Source: Isoalcanivorax indicus
GTDB lineage: Bacteria > Pseudomonadota > Gammaproteobacteria > Pseudomonadales > Alcanivoracaceae
Direction: 5' to 3'
Assembly (NCBI RefSeq): GCF_003259185.1
Contig: NZ_QGMP01000003.1
Location: 62,001-126,000, forward strand
Length of the DNA: 64,000 nt
Shown here: in pieces, positions 23,924 through 33,238 of the stretch
Layout of the letters: each line of letters begins with the position of its first letter
How positions within the stretch are numbered: position 1 is the first letter of the stretch
Notes under the pieces: generated by a model
Database searches by the model: none
Seen by the model: the letters and a program-made list of their open reading frames with translations, nothing else
Told to the model about the DNA's origin: nothing
Made by a program: the position numbers and the translations under genes

Positions 23924-24741
23924 CATTGCTGAGCCTGTTTGCCGCGGGGCTGATGGGGTGTACCAGTGTCTTCTTCTACCCGATGAGCGACTGGGTACAA
24001 AACCCGGCGCGCCAGGGTCTGGATTACGAAGACATCATTCTGATTCACCCGGACGGCCTGCGTCTGCATGGCTGGTGGCTGCCGGCCGCTACGGAGGAGG
24101 TGCGGGGTACCGTTTATTTCCTGCACGGTAACGCACAGAACGTCAGCACCCACCTGATGAATGTGCACTGGCTGCCGGAGGCGGGGTACCAGGTCTTCCT
24201 GCTGGATTATCGGGAGTATGGCCTGTCGGAAGGCAAGGCGCGGTTGCCAGGGGTGTTCGACGACGTGCAGTTGGGTCTGGACTGGTTGGCCGGTGCGCAA
24301 CGTGTCGAGGGGCCTCTGATTGTCTTCGGCCAGAGCCTGGGCGCGAGCATGTTGCCTTATGTGCTGGCGCGGGAAGAAAACGAAGGCAAATATGACTGCG
24401 TCATCATGGAAGCGGCCTTTGCCGGTTTCCGCGATATTACCCGTGATGTCATGCGCGGAAGCTGGTTGCTCTGGCCGTTCAGTTTTGTATTCGCTCCGTT
24501 TATCTCTACGGACTGGGATGCCCAGGCACACATCGCTGACCTGGCGCCGCAGCCATTACTGCTGCTGCATAGCCATGAAGACCAGATCATTCCCTACGCG
24601 CACGGCGAACGTCTCTTTGAGGCGGCGGCCGAACCCAAGACTTTCCAGCGCCTGCGTGGCGGACATATCGCCAGCGTACGTGACCCGGCTGTCCGGGATC
24701 GGCTGCTGGACTTCATGAATCAGGATTGCGTAACAGACTGA
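23902..24741 (+). CDS. Lipoprotein alpha/beta hydrolase
   Basis: A 279-residue protein with a lipoprotein signal (LRLTLLSLFAAGLMGC; lipobox LMGC). The hydrolase core has FLHGNAQNVSTH (oxyanion region, about 74-85), VFGQSLGASMLPYV with the nucleophile Ser in GQSLG, HSHEDQIIPYAHG with a late Asp, and GGHIASV with the His. This resembles YfcF/BEM46-like serine hydrolases, here anchored at the membrane. Substrate unknown. The start overlaps the DUF4105 gene, indicating coupled expression and possibly a joint envelope role. It converges on tatC, 1 bp from its stop. Confidence 0.83.
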   Translation: MALSLRLTLLSLFAAGLMGCTSVFFYPMSDWVQNPARQGLDYEDIILIHPDGLRLHGWWLPAATEEVRGTVYFLHGNAQNVSTHLMNVHWLPEAGYQVFLLDYREYGLSEGKARLPGVFDDVQLGLDWLAGAQRVEGPLIVFGQSLGASMLPYVLAREENEGKYDCVIMEAAFAGFRDITRDVMRGSWLLWPFSFVFAPFISTDWDAQAHIADLAPQPLLLLHSHEDQIIPYAHGERLFEAAAEPKTFQRLRGGHIASVRDPAVRDRLLDFMNQDCVTD

Positions 24742-24742
24742 A

Positions 24743-25504
24743 TCAGTGCTCGGCGGAGCTGGCCTCGGCTTCGCGGGGCCGTACCCAGCGCCCGGCCAGC
24801 AGTCCCAGTTCGAACAGGATCCACATCGGCACCGCCAGCAGCGTTTGCGACAGGATGTCCGGTGGGGTCAGCAGCATGCCGACGACGAAGCAACCCACGA
24901 TGATATAAGGCCGCTTGGCTTTCAGCTTCTCCACGGTGGTGACGCCGGTCCAGACCATCAGCACGATGGCGATCGGCATCTCGAAAGCCAGCCCGAACGC
25001 AATGAAGAGCTTCATTACGAAATCCAGATAGCGGCTGATATCGGTGGCGACCGTGACGCCTTCCGGAGCAATCGCGGTAAAGAAGGCAAAGATCAGCGGA
25101 AACACGACGAAGTAGGCAAAGGCCGCGCCCAGGTAGAACAGCAGCACGCTGCTGATCAGCAGCGGCATGGCAATGCGTTTCTCGTGCTTGTAGAGGCCAG
25201 GGGCAATAAACGCCCAGGCCTGATGCAGGATCACCGGCATGGCCACAAGAATGCTGATATAGAGGGTCAGCTTGAAGGGCACGATGAAGGGCGCGGCGAC
25301 ATCGGTGGCGATCATGGAAGCGCCTTCCGGGAGCGCCTGGATCAGAGGCTTGGCCACCAGCGTGTAGAGATCACGGGAGAAGTAAAAAAGCCCGATAAAG
25401 ATCACCAGGATCGCGGCCATGGCGCGCAGCAGACGATTGCGCAACTCGAGCAGATGGCCGATCAGGGTTTGCTGGGTGTCGTCCGGGTGAGGCGTTTCAC
25501 TCAT
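24743..25504 (-). CDS. tatC: Sec-independent protein translocase subunit TatC
   Basis: Polytopic receptor of the twin-arginine translocase, which moves folded proteins across the inner membrane. The 253-residue protein has six predicted helices. The start contains [12 protein letters not shown], the conserved cytoplasmic N-terminal motif, and the loop [13 protein letters not shown] and [11 protein letters not shown]-type segment ([16 protein letters not shown]) are diagnostic. Its start overlaps the tatB stop by 4 bp; tatA-tatB-tatC form one unit. Confidence 0.96.
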   Translation of the reverse strand: MSETPHPDDTQQTLIGHLLELRNRLLRAMAAILVIFIGLFYFSRDLYTLVAKPLIQALPEGASMIATDVAAPFIVPFKLTLYISILVAMPVILHQAWAFIAPGLYKHEKRIAMPLLISSVLLFYLGAAFAYFVVFPLIFAFFTAIAPEGVTVATDISRYLDFVMKLFIAFGLAFEMPIAIVLMVWTGVTTVEKLKAKRPYIIVGCFVVGMLLTPPDILSQTLLAVPMWILFELGLLAGRWVRPREAEASSAEH

Positions 25505-25845
25505 GATTCAGGCTTGTCCGGCGTATCACGCTTGCGCGTGGCCTCAGGGCTGTCGGTCTCGGGCTCCCGGGGCGCATCGTCGACCTCGGGGGGCAACAGG
25601 TTCTTGTCCAGCTTCAGGCTTTCATCTTCCAGCCCCATATCCTTGAGCTGCTGCTTGAACTTGTCGCGCATTTCCATGTTGATGGCTTCGCGCTCCAGCT
25701 CATTCTTCAGGTGCGTAAAGGCACTGCGCGCACGCCCGACCCAGTGCCCTACGGTACGGGCAGCACGGGGCAGGCGTTCCGGGCCAAGAATGACCAGGGC
25801 AATGACGAATATCAAAGCCAGTTCGGCGAAGCTGATGTCCAGCAT
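25501..25845 (-). CDS. tatB: Twin-arginine translocase subunit TatB
   Basis: A 114-residue protein with one N-terminal helix and a hinge ([20 protein letters not shown] then [13 protein letters not shown]), an amphipathic helix and an acidic, probably disordered tail ([20 protein letters not shown]). The Glu at residue 8 and the GPERLP hinge are TatB features. It forms the substrate-binding complex with TatC. Three bases separate it from tatA. Confidence 0.94.
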   Translation of the reverse strand: MLDISFAELALIFVIALVILGPERLPRAARTVGHWVGRARSAFTHLKNELEREAINMEMRDKFKQQLKDMGLEDESLKLDKNLLPPEVDDAPREPETDSPEATRKRDTPDKPES

Positions 25846-25848
25846 GAA

Positions 25849-26094
25849 TCAGGCCTGGTGGTCCTTGTCCTTCACCGGCTGGCCGTTTTCGTCCAGCGTG
25901 GTGCCCTGCTCGTCATGACTGCCCTTGATCTGGCGATTGCTTTGCTCGTCCTCGCCTTCCTTGACGGCCTGCTTGAAGCCCTTCACCGCACTACCGAGGT
26001 CGCCGCCCATATTGCGCAGCTTCTTGGTGCCGAACAGCACCACGACAATGGCCAGAACAATCAGCAGTTGCCAGAGACTGATACCGGATAACAT
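25849..26094 (-). CDS. tatA: Twin-arginine translocase subunit TatA
   Basis: An 81-residue pore-forming subunit. One membrane helix ([18 protein letters not shown]), the [21 protein letters not shown] hinge/amphipathic helix and a charged tail. ATG 26092-26094 gives the usual N-terminus; a longer upstream frame overlaps hisE and is rejected. It lies 13 bp after the hisE stop, so hisE and tat genes are probably cotranscribed. Confidence 0.94.
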   Translation of the reverse strand: MLSGISLWQLLIVLAIVVVLFGTKKLRNMGGDLGSAVKGFKQAVKEGEDEQSNRQIKGSHDEQGTTLDENGQPVKDKDHQA

Positions 26095-26107
26095 GTGTTT
26101 TCTCCAC

Positions 26108-26437
26108 TCAACGGTTGCGTGAGGCTTTCTCGTCCAGACCGGAGAGGCCGAAACGCCGCTCCAGTTCCGCGAGCACCTGGTCCGGGCTGGCATTCAACGC
26201 GGCCAGCATGACCATACTGTGAAACCACAGATCAGCGGTTTCGCTGATCAACGCATCCAGTTCGCCGCTGACTTCCGCATCGCGCGCCGCCAGCAGGGTT
26301 TCCACGGCTTCCTCGCCGACCTTCTCCAGGATCTTGTTCAGACCCTTGTGATAGAGGCTGGCCACATAGGAGCTTTCCGGGGCCTCCAGTTTGCGGGCCT
26401 CCAGTACTTCATGCAGCTGGCGCAGCACATCACTCAT
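26108..26437 (-). CDS. hisE: Phosphoribosyl-ATP pyrophosphatase
   Basis: Second enzyme of histidine synthesis, converting phosphoribosyl-ATP to phosphoribosyl-AMP. The 109-residue monofunctional HisE has [25 protein letters not shown] (about 22-46; core KVGEEAVE) and [15 protein letters not shown], the helical metal-binding motifs of MazG-like pyrophosphatases. ATG 26435-26437 is used. In Pseudomonas hisI lies directly upstream, between ubiB and hisE; here only about 80 bp with a palindrome separates hisE from ubiB, so hisI must be elsewhere. Confidence 0.94.
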   Translation of the reverse strand: MSDVLRQLHEVLEARKLEAPESSYVASLYHKGLNKILEKVGEEAVETLLAARDAEVSGELDALISETADLWFHSMVMLAALNASPDQVLAELERRFGLSGLDEKASRNR

Positions 26438-26476
26438 CAGACAGCTCCTGTTGAAACACCAGTTTAACAGATTCAT

Positions 26477-26498
26477 ATGACAGTCACCTGACTGTCAT
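26477..26498. repeat. Perfect 10-bp inverted repeat between ubiB and hisE
   Basis: ATGACAGTCA (26477-26486) and TGACTGTCAT (26489-26498), with only two bases between them. No T-run follows on either strand. It could be an operator for a dimeric regulator of hisE-tatABC or a processing hairpin; it sits where hisI is found in related genomes. Confidence 0.7.
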
Positions 26499-26518
26499 GG
26501 GGCATGCTGGTGGCGGCC

Positions 26519-28129
26519 TCAGCGGCGCAGCGCCCAGGCGGTCAGCAGTACCCCGCAGGCGGCGCCGACGCCCGCGCCCGCGCCGCTGGCCAGCAGCAGG
26601 CTGCCGCCCAGCAGGCCAAGCCCGGCCAGGCCGCCGAGCAGCTTGCGCCGATGTCGGGTCTGCTGCTCGCCCAGGCGTGCCGCCAGTTGCTGCTGCTGGT
26701 AAGGCAAGCGGCGCAGATTCTCCATCGCGTCGCGCAGCATGTCGGGCATGTCCGGCAGCTGTGCGGCCCATTCCGGTGCCCGGGCCTGGAGCTTCTTCAG
26801 GGTGGCCGTGGGCCCGTAGTTGTCCATCATCCAGGCTTCCAGCAGCGGCCGGCCGGTGGCCCAGATATCGAGTTGCGGGTAGATGCTGCGCCCCAGTCCC
26901 TCGATATGCACCAGTGTCTTCATCAGCAGGATGTATTGCACCGGCGCCTCGATATGGAAGCTGCGCGCCATGTCGAACAGCTTCATCACCAGCGGCGCGA
27001 ACTCCAGTTGATCCAGCGGCATGGTGCGGATCGGCTCGACGATGGCGCGCACCGACTGCTCGAAGCGGTGCCGATCTACCGGCACCGTGGTCCAGCCTGC
27101 GCGAATCACCACGTCCACCAGGGTGCCGTAGTCCTCGCGCATCACCGCCAGCACAAGGCGGCCGAGGATATCCAGGTCGTCCTTGCCCAGTCGCCCGGCG
27201 ATGGCGGCATCCACGGCCATGTACTGCGGCGCGTCGGGCTTGTCCGGATTGACGAAGATGTTGCCGGGGTGCATGTCGGCGTGGAACAGGTTGTAGCGGA
27301 AGACCTGGGCAAAGAAGATCTCCACGCCCCGCTCGGCCAGCCGTTTCGGGTCGATGCCGGCGGCCTTGATGCGCTCGATATCGTTCACCGGGATGCCGTG
27401 GATGCGGTCCATCACCAGCAGGCGCTCGGTGGTGTATTGCATGTGGATCGGCGGAATGAACAGCAGGGGGCTGAACAGGAACTGGCGGCGCATGGTCTCG
27501 CTGTTGCGCGCTTCAGCGGTCAGGTCCAACTCGCCATGAATGATGCCGACGTAGTCCTCCACCACCCGGCGCGGCCGGAAATAGCGCGCATCGGCCCACA
27601 GGCGTTCCAGCCAGGTGGCACCAAAGCGCATTACCGCCAGATCGCGGCGTACGATGCGCTCGAGCCCGGGGCGGCGGATCTTGGCCACCACTTCGGTGCC
27701 GTCCTGCAATGCGCCACTGTGCACCTGGGCGATGGACGCCGACGCCAGAGGGGCATCGTCAAAGCGACTGAAGACGATCTCGATAGGCTGCCCCAGTTCG
27801 GCTTCAATCCGGGCGCGGGCCTGCGCCACCGGGAAGGGGGCGACCTGGTCCTGCAGGCGTGCCAGGGCGTCGGTCCAGTCCGGCGGCAACAGATCGCGGC
27901 GCGTGGCCAGCAGCTGACCGAACTTGATGAAGATCGGCCCGAGGCGATCCAGCGCCTGCTGCAACCGCTCGCCCTCGGACAGATCGCGGGGGCCGAACCA
28001 GCTGGAGGGCACCAGATACATCAGGGCGATGACCAGTGGTCGCAAGGGGTGCGCGGGCAACAGGGTGGCGAGGCGGTAACGGCATGCGATATGCAGCACA
28101 AACAGCATCCGCCCGACAGGCAGGGTCAT
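26519..28129 (-). CDS. ubiB: Ubiquinone biosynthesis ABC1-family kinase UbiB
   Basis: ADCK/ABC1-family atypical kinase or ATPase that supports coenzyme Q synthesis at the inner membrane. The 536-residue protein has the KxGQ motif (PIFIKFGQLLATRRDLLP, about 50-67), the alanine-rich loop DAPLASASIAQVHSG, the VAKIRRPG lysine strand and HADMHPGNIFVN with the metal-binding residues. Two C-terminal hydrophobic helices (LLGGLAGLGLLGGSLLLASG, then GAACGVLLTAWAL) anchor it. Its start overlaps ubiJ by 4 bp. Confidence 0.96.
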   Translation of the reverse strand: MTLPVGRMLFVLHIACRYRLATLLPAHPLRPLVIALMYLVPSSWFGPRDLSEGERLQQALDRLGPIFIKFGQLLATRRDLLPPDWTDALARLQDQVAPFPVAQARARIEAELGQPIEIVFSRFDDAPLASASIAQVHSGALQDGTEVVAKIRRPGLERIVRRDLAVMRFGATWLERLWADARYFRPRRVVEDYVGIIHGELDLTAEARNSETMRRQFLFSPLLFIPPIHMQYTTERLLVMDRIHGIPVNDIERIKAAGIDPKRLAERGVEIFFAQVFRYNLFHADMHPGNIFVNPDKPDAPQYMAVDAAIAGRLGKDDLDILGRLVLAVMREDYGTLVDVVIRAGWTTVPVDRHRFEQSVRAIVEPIRTMPLDQLEFAPLVMKLFDMARSFHIEAPVQYILLMKTLVHIEGLGRSIYPQLDIWATGRPLLEAWMMDNYGPTATLKKLQARAPEWAAQLPDMPDMLRDAMENLRRLPYQQQQLAARLGEQQTRHRRKLLGGLAGLGLLGGSLLLASGAGAGVGAACGVLLTAWALRR

Positions 28130-28791
28130 TGATCGTTGCTCCCGGCCTGTTCTTGCCTGCGTTGCATCAGCCGCTGGATGCGGGCTTCCAGGCGTTCCGT
28201 GGCCAGATGCAGCTCCTCGACGTCATGGCCGAACTCGCGTAGCGCAGTGCGCGATGGCAGCAGGCCGCTTTCGTTGGCCAGATAATCGCTGCCCTGGCGG
28301 GCCAGCCGGTCGAGGCTTTCCCGGGCCCAGCTGAACAGCCGTCGCGCGCCATAGTCCACCTGCTGCGCGAGCTCGTTACCCAGCAACGGTGCAAACAGCG
28401 CGCCCCAGTCAATATCCAGATCACGAACGATGGCGGTCAGCGCCTGCAGCAACTCCCGGTCACCACGAATGTTGATGGGGCCGCCAATCAGGCCGGGTGC
28501 GCTGTCCCAGCCGAGAAACTCGGCCGCCAGATCCAGCGGTCCGCCCCGCACGCTGACATCCGCGTCGGCTTCGCTGCTGTGATAGCACTCGATGCCATCC
28601 TCGACGATCAGCACAAACACCTCGCGAGCGGGCACGCGCAAACTGACCGACACCAGACGACCGGCATGCTCGGCCAGCCGCTGCTGGCTGGCCGGGTCAT
28701 GGCGCAACGCGGTGTTCACGGCGCGCTCGATGCTGGCCAGCAACAGTGTCTCCAGCAGCCCCGGTGGCTGCGCCTGATGCTCCAGCGTCAT
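28126..28791 (-). CDS. ubiJ: Ubiquinone biosynthesis accessory factor UbiJ
   Basis: A 221-residue SCP2-domain protein that scaffolds the soluble Ubi complex and binds the lipid intermediates. SCP2-like segment at about 35-110 ([32 protein letters not shown]), then a helical region and a C-terminal coiled coil ([20 protein letters not shown]). Position between ubiE and ubiB with 4-bp overlaps on both sides supports the call. Confidence 0.93.
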   Translation of the reverse strand: MTLEHQAQPPGLLETLLLASIERAVNTALRHDPASQQRLAEHAGRLVSVSLRVPAREVFVLIVEDGIECYHSSEADADVSVRGGPLDLAAEFLGWDSAPGLIGGPINIRGDRELLQALTAIVRDLDIDWGALFAPLLGNELAQQVDYGARRLFSWARESLDRLARQGSDYLANESGLLPSRTALREFGHDVEELHLATERLEARIQRLMQRRQEQAGSNDQ

Positions 28792-29537
28792 ACCTTGAAC
28801 CCGCGATGCAGGGCGACGATGCCGCCGGTCATGTTGAAATAGTCGCAGCGGGCAAAGCCGGCGGCTTCCATCATGCCCTTCAGGGTCTGTTGGTCCGGGT
28901 GCATGCGGATCGATTCCGCCAGGTACTGGTAGCTCTCGGCGTCGTCAGCAATGGCCTTGCCCAGGCGGGGCAATACATTGAAGGAATAGATGTCGTAGAG
29001 CTTCGACAGCGGCTTGTGGATCGGCTTGGAAAACTCCAGCACCAGCAGGCGCCCGCCCGGCTTGAGCACCCGGAGCATGGACTTGAGCGCCTTGTCCTTG
29101 TCGGTGACATTGCGCAGGCCGAAGGCGATGGTGATGCAGTTGAAGCTGTTGTCGGCAAACGGCAGCGCCTCGGCATTCACCTGCGCCACGCGGGTATTGT
29201 GGGCGCAGCCAGCATCGAACAGCCGGTCGCGGCCGACCCCCAGCATGGCCTCGTTGATGTCCGCCAGCACCACCTCGCCCGTGTCGCCCACCAGGCGCGA
29301 GAACTTCATGGCCAGATCGCCGGTGCCGCCCGCCAGATCCAGCACCCGATGGCCGGGGCGCACGCCTGCGAGTTCGAGGGTGAAGCGCTTCCAGGCCCGA
29401 TGGATGCCCATGGACATCAGATCGTTCATCAGGTCGTACTTGGGCGCCACGGAGCGGAATACGCCCGCCACCCGGCTGGCCTTGTCCTGCCAGGGGACTT
29501 CCTGGAAGCCGAAGTGGGTGGTCTTGTCGTCAGCCAT
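28788..29537 (-). CDS. ubiE: Demethylmenaquinol/2-methoxy-6-polyprenyl-1,4-benzoquinol methyltransferase UbiE
   Basis: C-methyltransferase of ubiquinone synthesis. The 249-residue protein has the family opening [21 protein letters not shown], the SAM motif [15 protein letters not shown] (about 71-85), [17 protein letters not shown] and the C-terminal [12 protein letters not shown]. First of the ubiE-ubiJ-ubiB run. Its start overlaps the stop of the upstream FFLEELY gene by 8 bp. Confidence 0.97.
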   Translation of the reverse strand: MADDKTTHFGFQEVPWQDKASRVAGVFRSVAPKYDLMNDLMSMGIHRAWKRFTLELAGVRPGHRVLDLAGGTGDLAMKFSRLVGDTGEVVLADINEAMLGVGRDRLFDAGCAHNTRVAQVNAEALPFADNSFNCITIAFGLRNVTDKDKALKSMLRVLKPGGRLLVLEFSKPIHKPLSKLYDIYSFNVLPRLGKAIADDAESYQYLAESIRMHPDQQTLKGMMEAAGFARCDYFNMTGGIVALHRGFKV

Positions 29538-30237
29538 GGGTAAGCTCCGGAAACGGTTGCGGGTGGCCCGCCAGCAGACGCGCCATCAGGGCCTGCTCCC
29601 GTGCCGCCAACTCGTCGAGCAGGTCGGCCACACTGGGCAGCGGGCGCATGGCGGCAAAGCCACGATCGAGGAAATCATACAGGCTGGCAAAGCCCGCTGC
29701 ATGGGCCGGGCGACGGACCAGGCGAAAGGTGGTCTGGATCATGCGGCTGCGAACGTAGCGGTCGATATGGCCGCCGAGCTCGCTCACCAGCGCCAGCTGG
29801 CGCTGCCGGGCGGCCTCCTGCTGCTGGCGGCGGTAGGCCTCGGCGTAGCTGTCGGCGCACAGACCCTCATCGAGGCGTACATCCAGCACGTCCACCAGAT
29901 GCTCATCCAGTTCCTGAGTCAGAATGGCCGCTTCGAGCGCTGAGGCGGAGGTCACCATGACCCGATCGGGTAGCAACTTGAGCGCTTTCGGCAAGGCCCG
30001 GCGGATTTCCTGCGCGACTGGCCGCAGATCACGCCCGCCGTAGACCTCGGTGAACAGGAAGTCCATCCCGGCCTCGGCCCCCGGCCGCGTCAACAGATCC
30101 CGATGGCTGGCGCGCAGGCGCATGATCTGCCAGCGCTGCAAACGGTCCAGGCGCGCGGCAAAGCGTGCGTCGTCCGCATGCTGACGCAGTGCAAAGAAGC
30201 GCTCCAGTGCGGTGTGTAGTCGTTCCCCTGCGGTCAT
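29530..30237 (-). CDS. FFLEELY-motif family protein
   Basis: A 235-residue, mostly helical cytosolic protein of unknown function. The segment [17 protein letters not shown] matches the FFLEELYG-type motif after which the family is named, in a variant form. The N-terminus has [20 protein letters not shown] and the middle [23 protein letters not shown] 30235-30237 is selected; the open frame further upstream is antisense to the TlpA-like gene. It is upstream of and overlaps ubiE, so it may be cotranscribed with the ubiquinone genes, though a functional link is not established. Confidence 0.75.
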   Translation of the reverse strand: MTAGERLHTALERFFALRQHADDARFAARLDRLQRWQIMRLRASHRDLLTRPGAEAGMDFLFTEVYGGRDLRPVAQEIRRALPKALKLLPDRVMVTSASALEAAILTQELDEHLVDVLDVRLDEGLCADSYAEAYRRQQQEAARQRQLALVSELGGHIDRYVRSRMIQTTFRLVRRPAHAAGFASLYDFLDRGFAAMRPLPSVADLLDELAAREQALMARLLAGHPQPFPELTHG

Positions 30238-30354
30238 GCCGCCGTCCTGTCCAGCCAGAAAGAGCAAAGCGCGGCAATCATAGCACTGGATGCGCGTCCG
30301 GTCGGTATGTCGGTATAGTGCCCGATCGTACGGCGCAAGCAAAAAGGGGAGGCG

Positions 30355-31176
30355 ATGCAAAGCTGGCAGTTCGGTCCTGTGGTGGTGCCCCTCGCGCTGC
30401 TGCCCTGGCTGGCGGGGCTGCTGGTGGCCTGGGCCGTTGCCCTGTGGCGGCGCAAGCGCGCCGGTGAACACGCGGCCACCGATGTCGAAAGCACCCTGTT
30501 CATGGCCGTGTTCGCCGGTATCCTCGCCGGGCGGGCCGGTTTCGTGCTGCGTCAGTGGGACGCCTTCGGTGGCAGTCCGCTGGCCATGCTGGATATCCGT
30601 GATGGCGGCCTCTGGTGGCCCGCCGCCCTGGCAGCTGGTGTTGCGGTGTTCCTGCTGGTGCCCGGCATGCGCCGTCGCCGTGTGCGCCACGACCGTGCCT
30701 GGGTCGCAGCCAGCGCTCTGGCTGTGGCCTTGTCGGTGACGGCCGGGCTGGCCCTGCAGGCGCCAGCCCGACCGATGCTGCCGGAGGTCACCCTGGAGCG
30801 GCTGTCGGGGCAACCTGCGCCGCTAACGGTTTCCTCCCCCACCGTGATCAATATCTGGGCGACCTGGTGCCCGCACTGTCACCGCAGCATGCCCGCCTTG
30901 ATGGCATTCCAGGCCGAGCATCCCGAGGTGCAGCTGGTGATGGTCAACCAGGGCGAATCCGCTGCCCAGGTGCGCGGCTATATGACGCGCCATGGGTTCT
31001 CTTTCCAGCAGTTGCTGCGCGATCCCGATGCGCGCCTGTCACAGGCCCTGGGCAGTCGCGGTGTGCCGCTGACGCTGGTTGTCAGCGCGCAGGGCGATAT
31101 CGTGGCGGCACACACGGGAGGAGTCTCCCTGGCACGCCTGCGCGAACTGCTGCGGGCCCTGCCCGATACCCGTTGA
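30355..31176 (+). CDS. TlpA-like thioredoxin with N-terminal membrane domain
   Basis: A 273-residue fusion. Residues 1-145 carry four or so hydrophobic helices with LFMAVFAGILAGRAGFVLRQWDAF (core GILAGRAGFVLR), which resembles part of prolipoprotein diacylglyceryl transferase (Lgt), though key Lgt residues cannot be confirmed. Residues 145-270 form a thioredoxin domain of the TlpA type with active site TWCPHCHRSMPALMAF and the cis-Pro segment RGVPLTLVVSAQG. The domain should face the periplasm and act in disulfide exchange. CPHC is the DsbA-type dipeptide, unusual for a TlpA reductase. GGGGAGG precedes the start. Confidence 0.8.
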   Translation: MQSWQFGPVVVPLALLPWLAGLLVAWAVALWRRKRAGEHAATDVESTLFMAVFAGILAGRAGFVLRQWDAFGGSPLAMLDIRDGGLWWPAALAAGVAVFLLVPGMRRRRVRHDRAWVAASALAVALSVTAGLALQAPARPMLPEVTLERLSGQPAPLTVSSPTVINIWATWCPHCHRSMPALMAFQAEHPEVQLVMVNQGESAAQVRGYMTRHGFSFQQLLRDPDARLSQALGSRGVPLTLVVSAQGDIVAAHTGGVSLARLRELLRALPDTR

Positions 31177-31263
31177 GGCGCAGGCAGATTGGCGCAATGG
31201 GGCATTGCCTTCCGTTCCTGGCACGTCACAATCGAGCGCTTGTTTCTGCCAACGGGGTTTGCC

Positions 31264-31683
31264 ATGCAGCGCATCGATATCCAGAAAAGCTTTCCGTTCC
31301 CGGTCTCCGACCTGTTTGCGTTTTTTGCTGACCACGAAAACCTGGAAAAGGTGTTCGTGCCGGCGAAGATTCGTCGCATCAAGGACGGCGAGGGTGACAT
31401 CAACGGCCTCGGCTCGGTGCGTCGTCTGCGCATCCTGATGGCGCCGCCGTTCGAGGAAACCGTGACGGTGTTCGTGCCGAATGAGCGCATCGAGTACCGC
31501 ATTACCCGTGGCAGCCCGCTGCGCAATCACCATGGCGTCATGCGTTTCAGCGACGACGGTCAGGGGGGCAGCCATCTGCATTACACCATCGAGTTTGAAG
31601 GCAAGTTGCCGCTGGTGGCGGCTATTGTGCGGGCGGCACTGGATCGGGGGATTCGCAAGGCGCTGGACGGTTTGCGTTTGTAA
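31264..31683 (+). CDS. SRPBCC-family (START-like) protein
   Basis: A 139-residue soluble protein with the opening IDIQKSFPFPVSDLFAFFAD, typical of polyketide-cyclase/START-like lipid-pocket proteins, and YTIEFEGKLPLVAAIVRAAL leading to the long C-terminal helix. It probably binds a hydrophobic small molecule; ligand unknown. ATG 31264 is preferred to the upstream in-frame TTG at 31189 as it starts just before the first strand. Confidence 0.75.
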   Translation: MQRIDIQKSFPFPVSDLFAFFADHENLEKVFVPAKIRRIKDGEGDINGLGSVRRLRILMAPPFEETVTVFVPNERIEYRITRGSPLRNHHGVMRFSDDGQGGSHLHYTIEFEGKLPLVAAIVRAALDRGIRKALDGLRL

Positions 31684-31748
31684 CGGCGTTCATTCTGTTG
31701 AGTTCGGTGGGCCGTCACGTTTGATACTTTCTGCCACTCCATAGGTAG

Positions 31749-31860
31749 GGTGAGGGCAGGGGGAGAGGTGTCCAGAAGTGTGTGAGGCATGGATGCCGAA
31801 CGCAAGCCCCCAGGGATGGGTTTACGGCGGCTTCTGGACACCTCTCCCCCTGCCCTCGCC
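31749..31860. repeat. 30-bp near-perfect inverted repeat, candidate dispersed element
   Basis: The left arm (31749-31778, containing GGGGGAGAGGTGTCCAGAAG) and right arm (31831-31860, containing CTTCTGGACACCTCTCCCCC) match at 29 of 30 positions with a 52-base loop. The loop has a small dyad GCATGGATGC. No coding sequence fits. It lies in the gap between two converging genes (the SRPBCC gene and hslU), a usual place for intergenic palindromic elements and bidirectional terminators. Confidence 0.8.
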
Positions 31861-31903
31861 CGGGCTACGAAGCGCCAAGGGGTCGGGAATGCCAGCGAGG
31901 GAC

Positions 31904-33238
31904 TCAAAGAATATAGCGGCTGAGGTCCTCGTCGGCGGCCAGTTCGCCCAGATAGCGATCCACGGCCTGCGCATCCAGTACCAGCGGTTTGTCATGGTAT
32001 TGGGTGGCCAGGTCGTCGGCGTCGAAGCTGATTTCTTCCAGCAGTTTCTCCAGCACCGTATGCAGGCGACGGGCGCCGATGTTTTCCACCCGCTCGTTTA
32101 CTTGCCAGGCCACTTCGGCGATGCGACGGATGCAGTCCTTGGTGAACTCCACTTTCAGGCCTTCGGTGGCCAGCAGGGCACGGTACTGTTCCGTCAGTGA
32201 TGCATTCGGCTCCGTCAGGATGCACTCGAAATCTTCGACGCTGAGTGCAGACAGTTCCACGCGAATCGGCAGGCGGCCCTGCAATTCCGGAATCAGATCC
32301 GAAGGCTTGCTCAGGTGGAAGGCACCCGAAGCAATAAACAGGATATGGTCGGTTTTGACCATGCCGTACTTGGTGCTGACAGTGCTGCCCTCTATCAGGG
32401 GCAACAGGTCACGCTGAACGCCTTCGCGGCTGACATCGGTGCCGCTGGTTTCGCCGCGCTTGGCCACCTTGTCGATCTCGTCGATAAAGACGATGCCGTT
32501 GTTTTCCACCAGGTCCACGGCACGGGTTTTCAGTTCATCTTCGTTGACCAGTTTGGCGGCTTCTTCGTCGCGCACCAGGCGGCGTGCCTCACGCACCTTC
32601 AGCTTGCGGGTCTTGCGCTTGGCGCCGCCCATGCGCGAGAACATCTGCTGCAGCTGGCTGGTCATTTCCTCCATGCCCGGCGGCGCCATGATCTCTACGC
32701 CCATCGGTTGCGCTGAAAGATCCATCTCGATTTCGCGGTCATCGAGTTCGCCCTCGCGCAGCTTCTTGCGAAACAGCTGGCGGGTGCTGTTGTCGGTGGG
32801 CTGGTCGCCGCGTGCCGGGGGCAGCAGGGCGTCGAGCAGGCGCTCTTCGGCGGCATCCTCGGCGCGGGCCTGCTGCTTGCGCATCTCTTTCTCGCGCAGC
32901 AGCTTGACGCCCATCTCTACGAGATCACGAATGATGGATTCCACATCCCGGCCGACGTAACCGACCTCGGTAAACTTGGTGGCTTCCACCTTGATAAAGG
33001 GAGCATCGGCCAGGCGTGCCAGGCGGCGGGCAATTTCGGTCTTGCCGACACCGGTCGGGCCGATCATCAAAATATTTTTCGGTGCGACTTCATTGCGCAG
33101 CTCCAGGGGCAGCTGCATGCGCCGCCAGCGATTGCGCAGGGCCAGCGCCACAGCTTTCTTGGCGGCTTCCTGCCCGACAATATGCCGGTTCAACTCGGTA
33201 ACGATTTCGCGGGGTGTCATTGCGGACATAAGGTTCAC
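31904..33238 (-). CDS. hslU: ATP-dependent protease ATPase subunit HslU
   Basis: AAA+ unfoldase of the HslUV (ClpYQ) protease. The 444-residue protein has [20 protein letters not shown] at the N-terminus, Walker [18 protein letters not shown] (about 54-70), the GYVGRDVES pore loop, Walker [11 protein letters not shown] and the sensor segment [17 protein letters not shown]. The C-terminus EDLSRYIL is the docking tail that enters HslV. Its start overlaps the hslV stop by 4 bp. Confidence 0.97.
   Translation of the reverse strand: MNLMSAMTPREIVTELNRHIVGQEAAKKAVALALRNRWRRMQLPLELRNEVAPKNILMIGPTGVGKTEIARRLARLADAPFIKVEATKFTEVGYVGRDVESIIRDLVEMGVKLLREKEMRKQQARAEDAAEERLLDALLPPARGDQPTDNSTRQLFRKKLREGELDDREIEMDLSAQPMGVEIMAPPGMEEMTSQLQQMFSRMGGAKRKTRKLKVREARRLVRDEEAAKLVNEDELKTRAVDLVENNGIVFIDEIDKVAKRGETSGTDVSREGVQRDLLPLIEGSTVSTKYGMVKTDHILFIASGAFHLSKPSDLIPELQGRLPIRVELSALSVEDFECILTEPNASLTEQYRALLATEGLKVEFTKDCIRRIAEVAWQVNERVENIGARRLHTVLEKLLEEISFDADDLATQYHDKPLVLDAQAVDRYLGELAADEDLSRYIL

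Noticed and set aside
26504-28132. A 542-codon open frame opposite ubiB
   Set aside because: Antisense shadow; UbiB motifs are all on the other strand.
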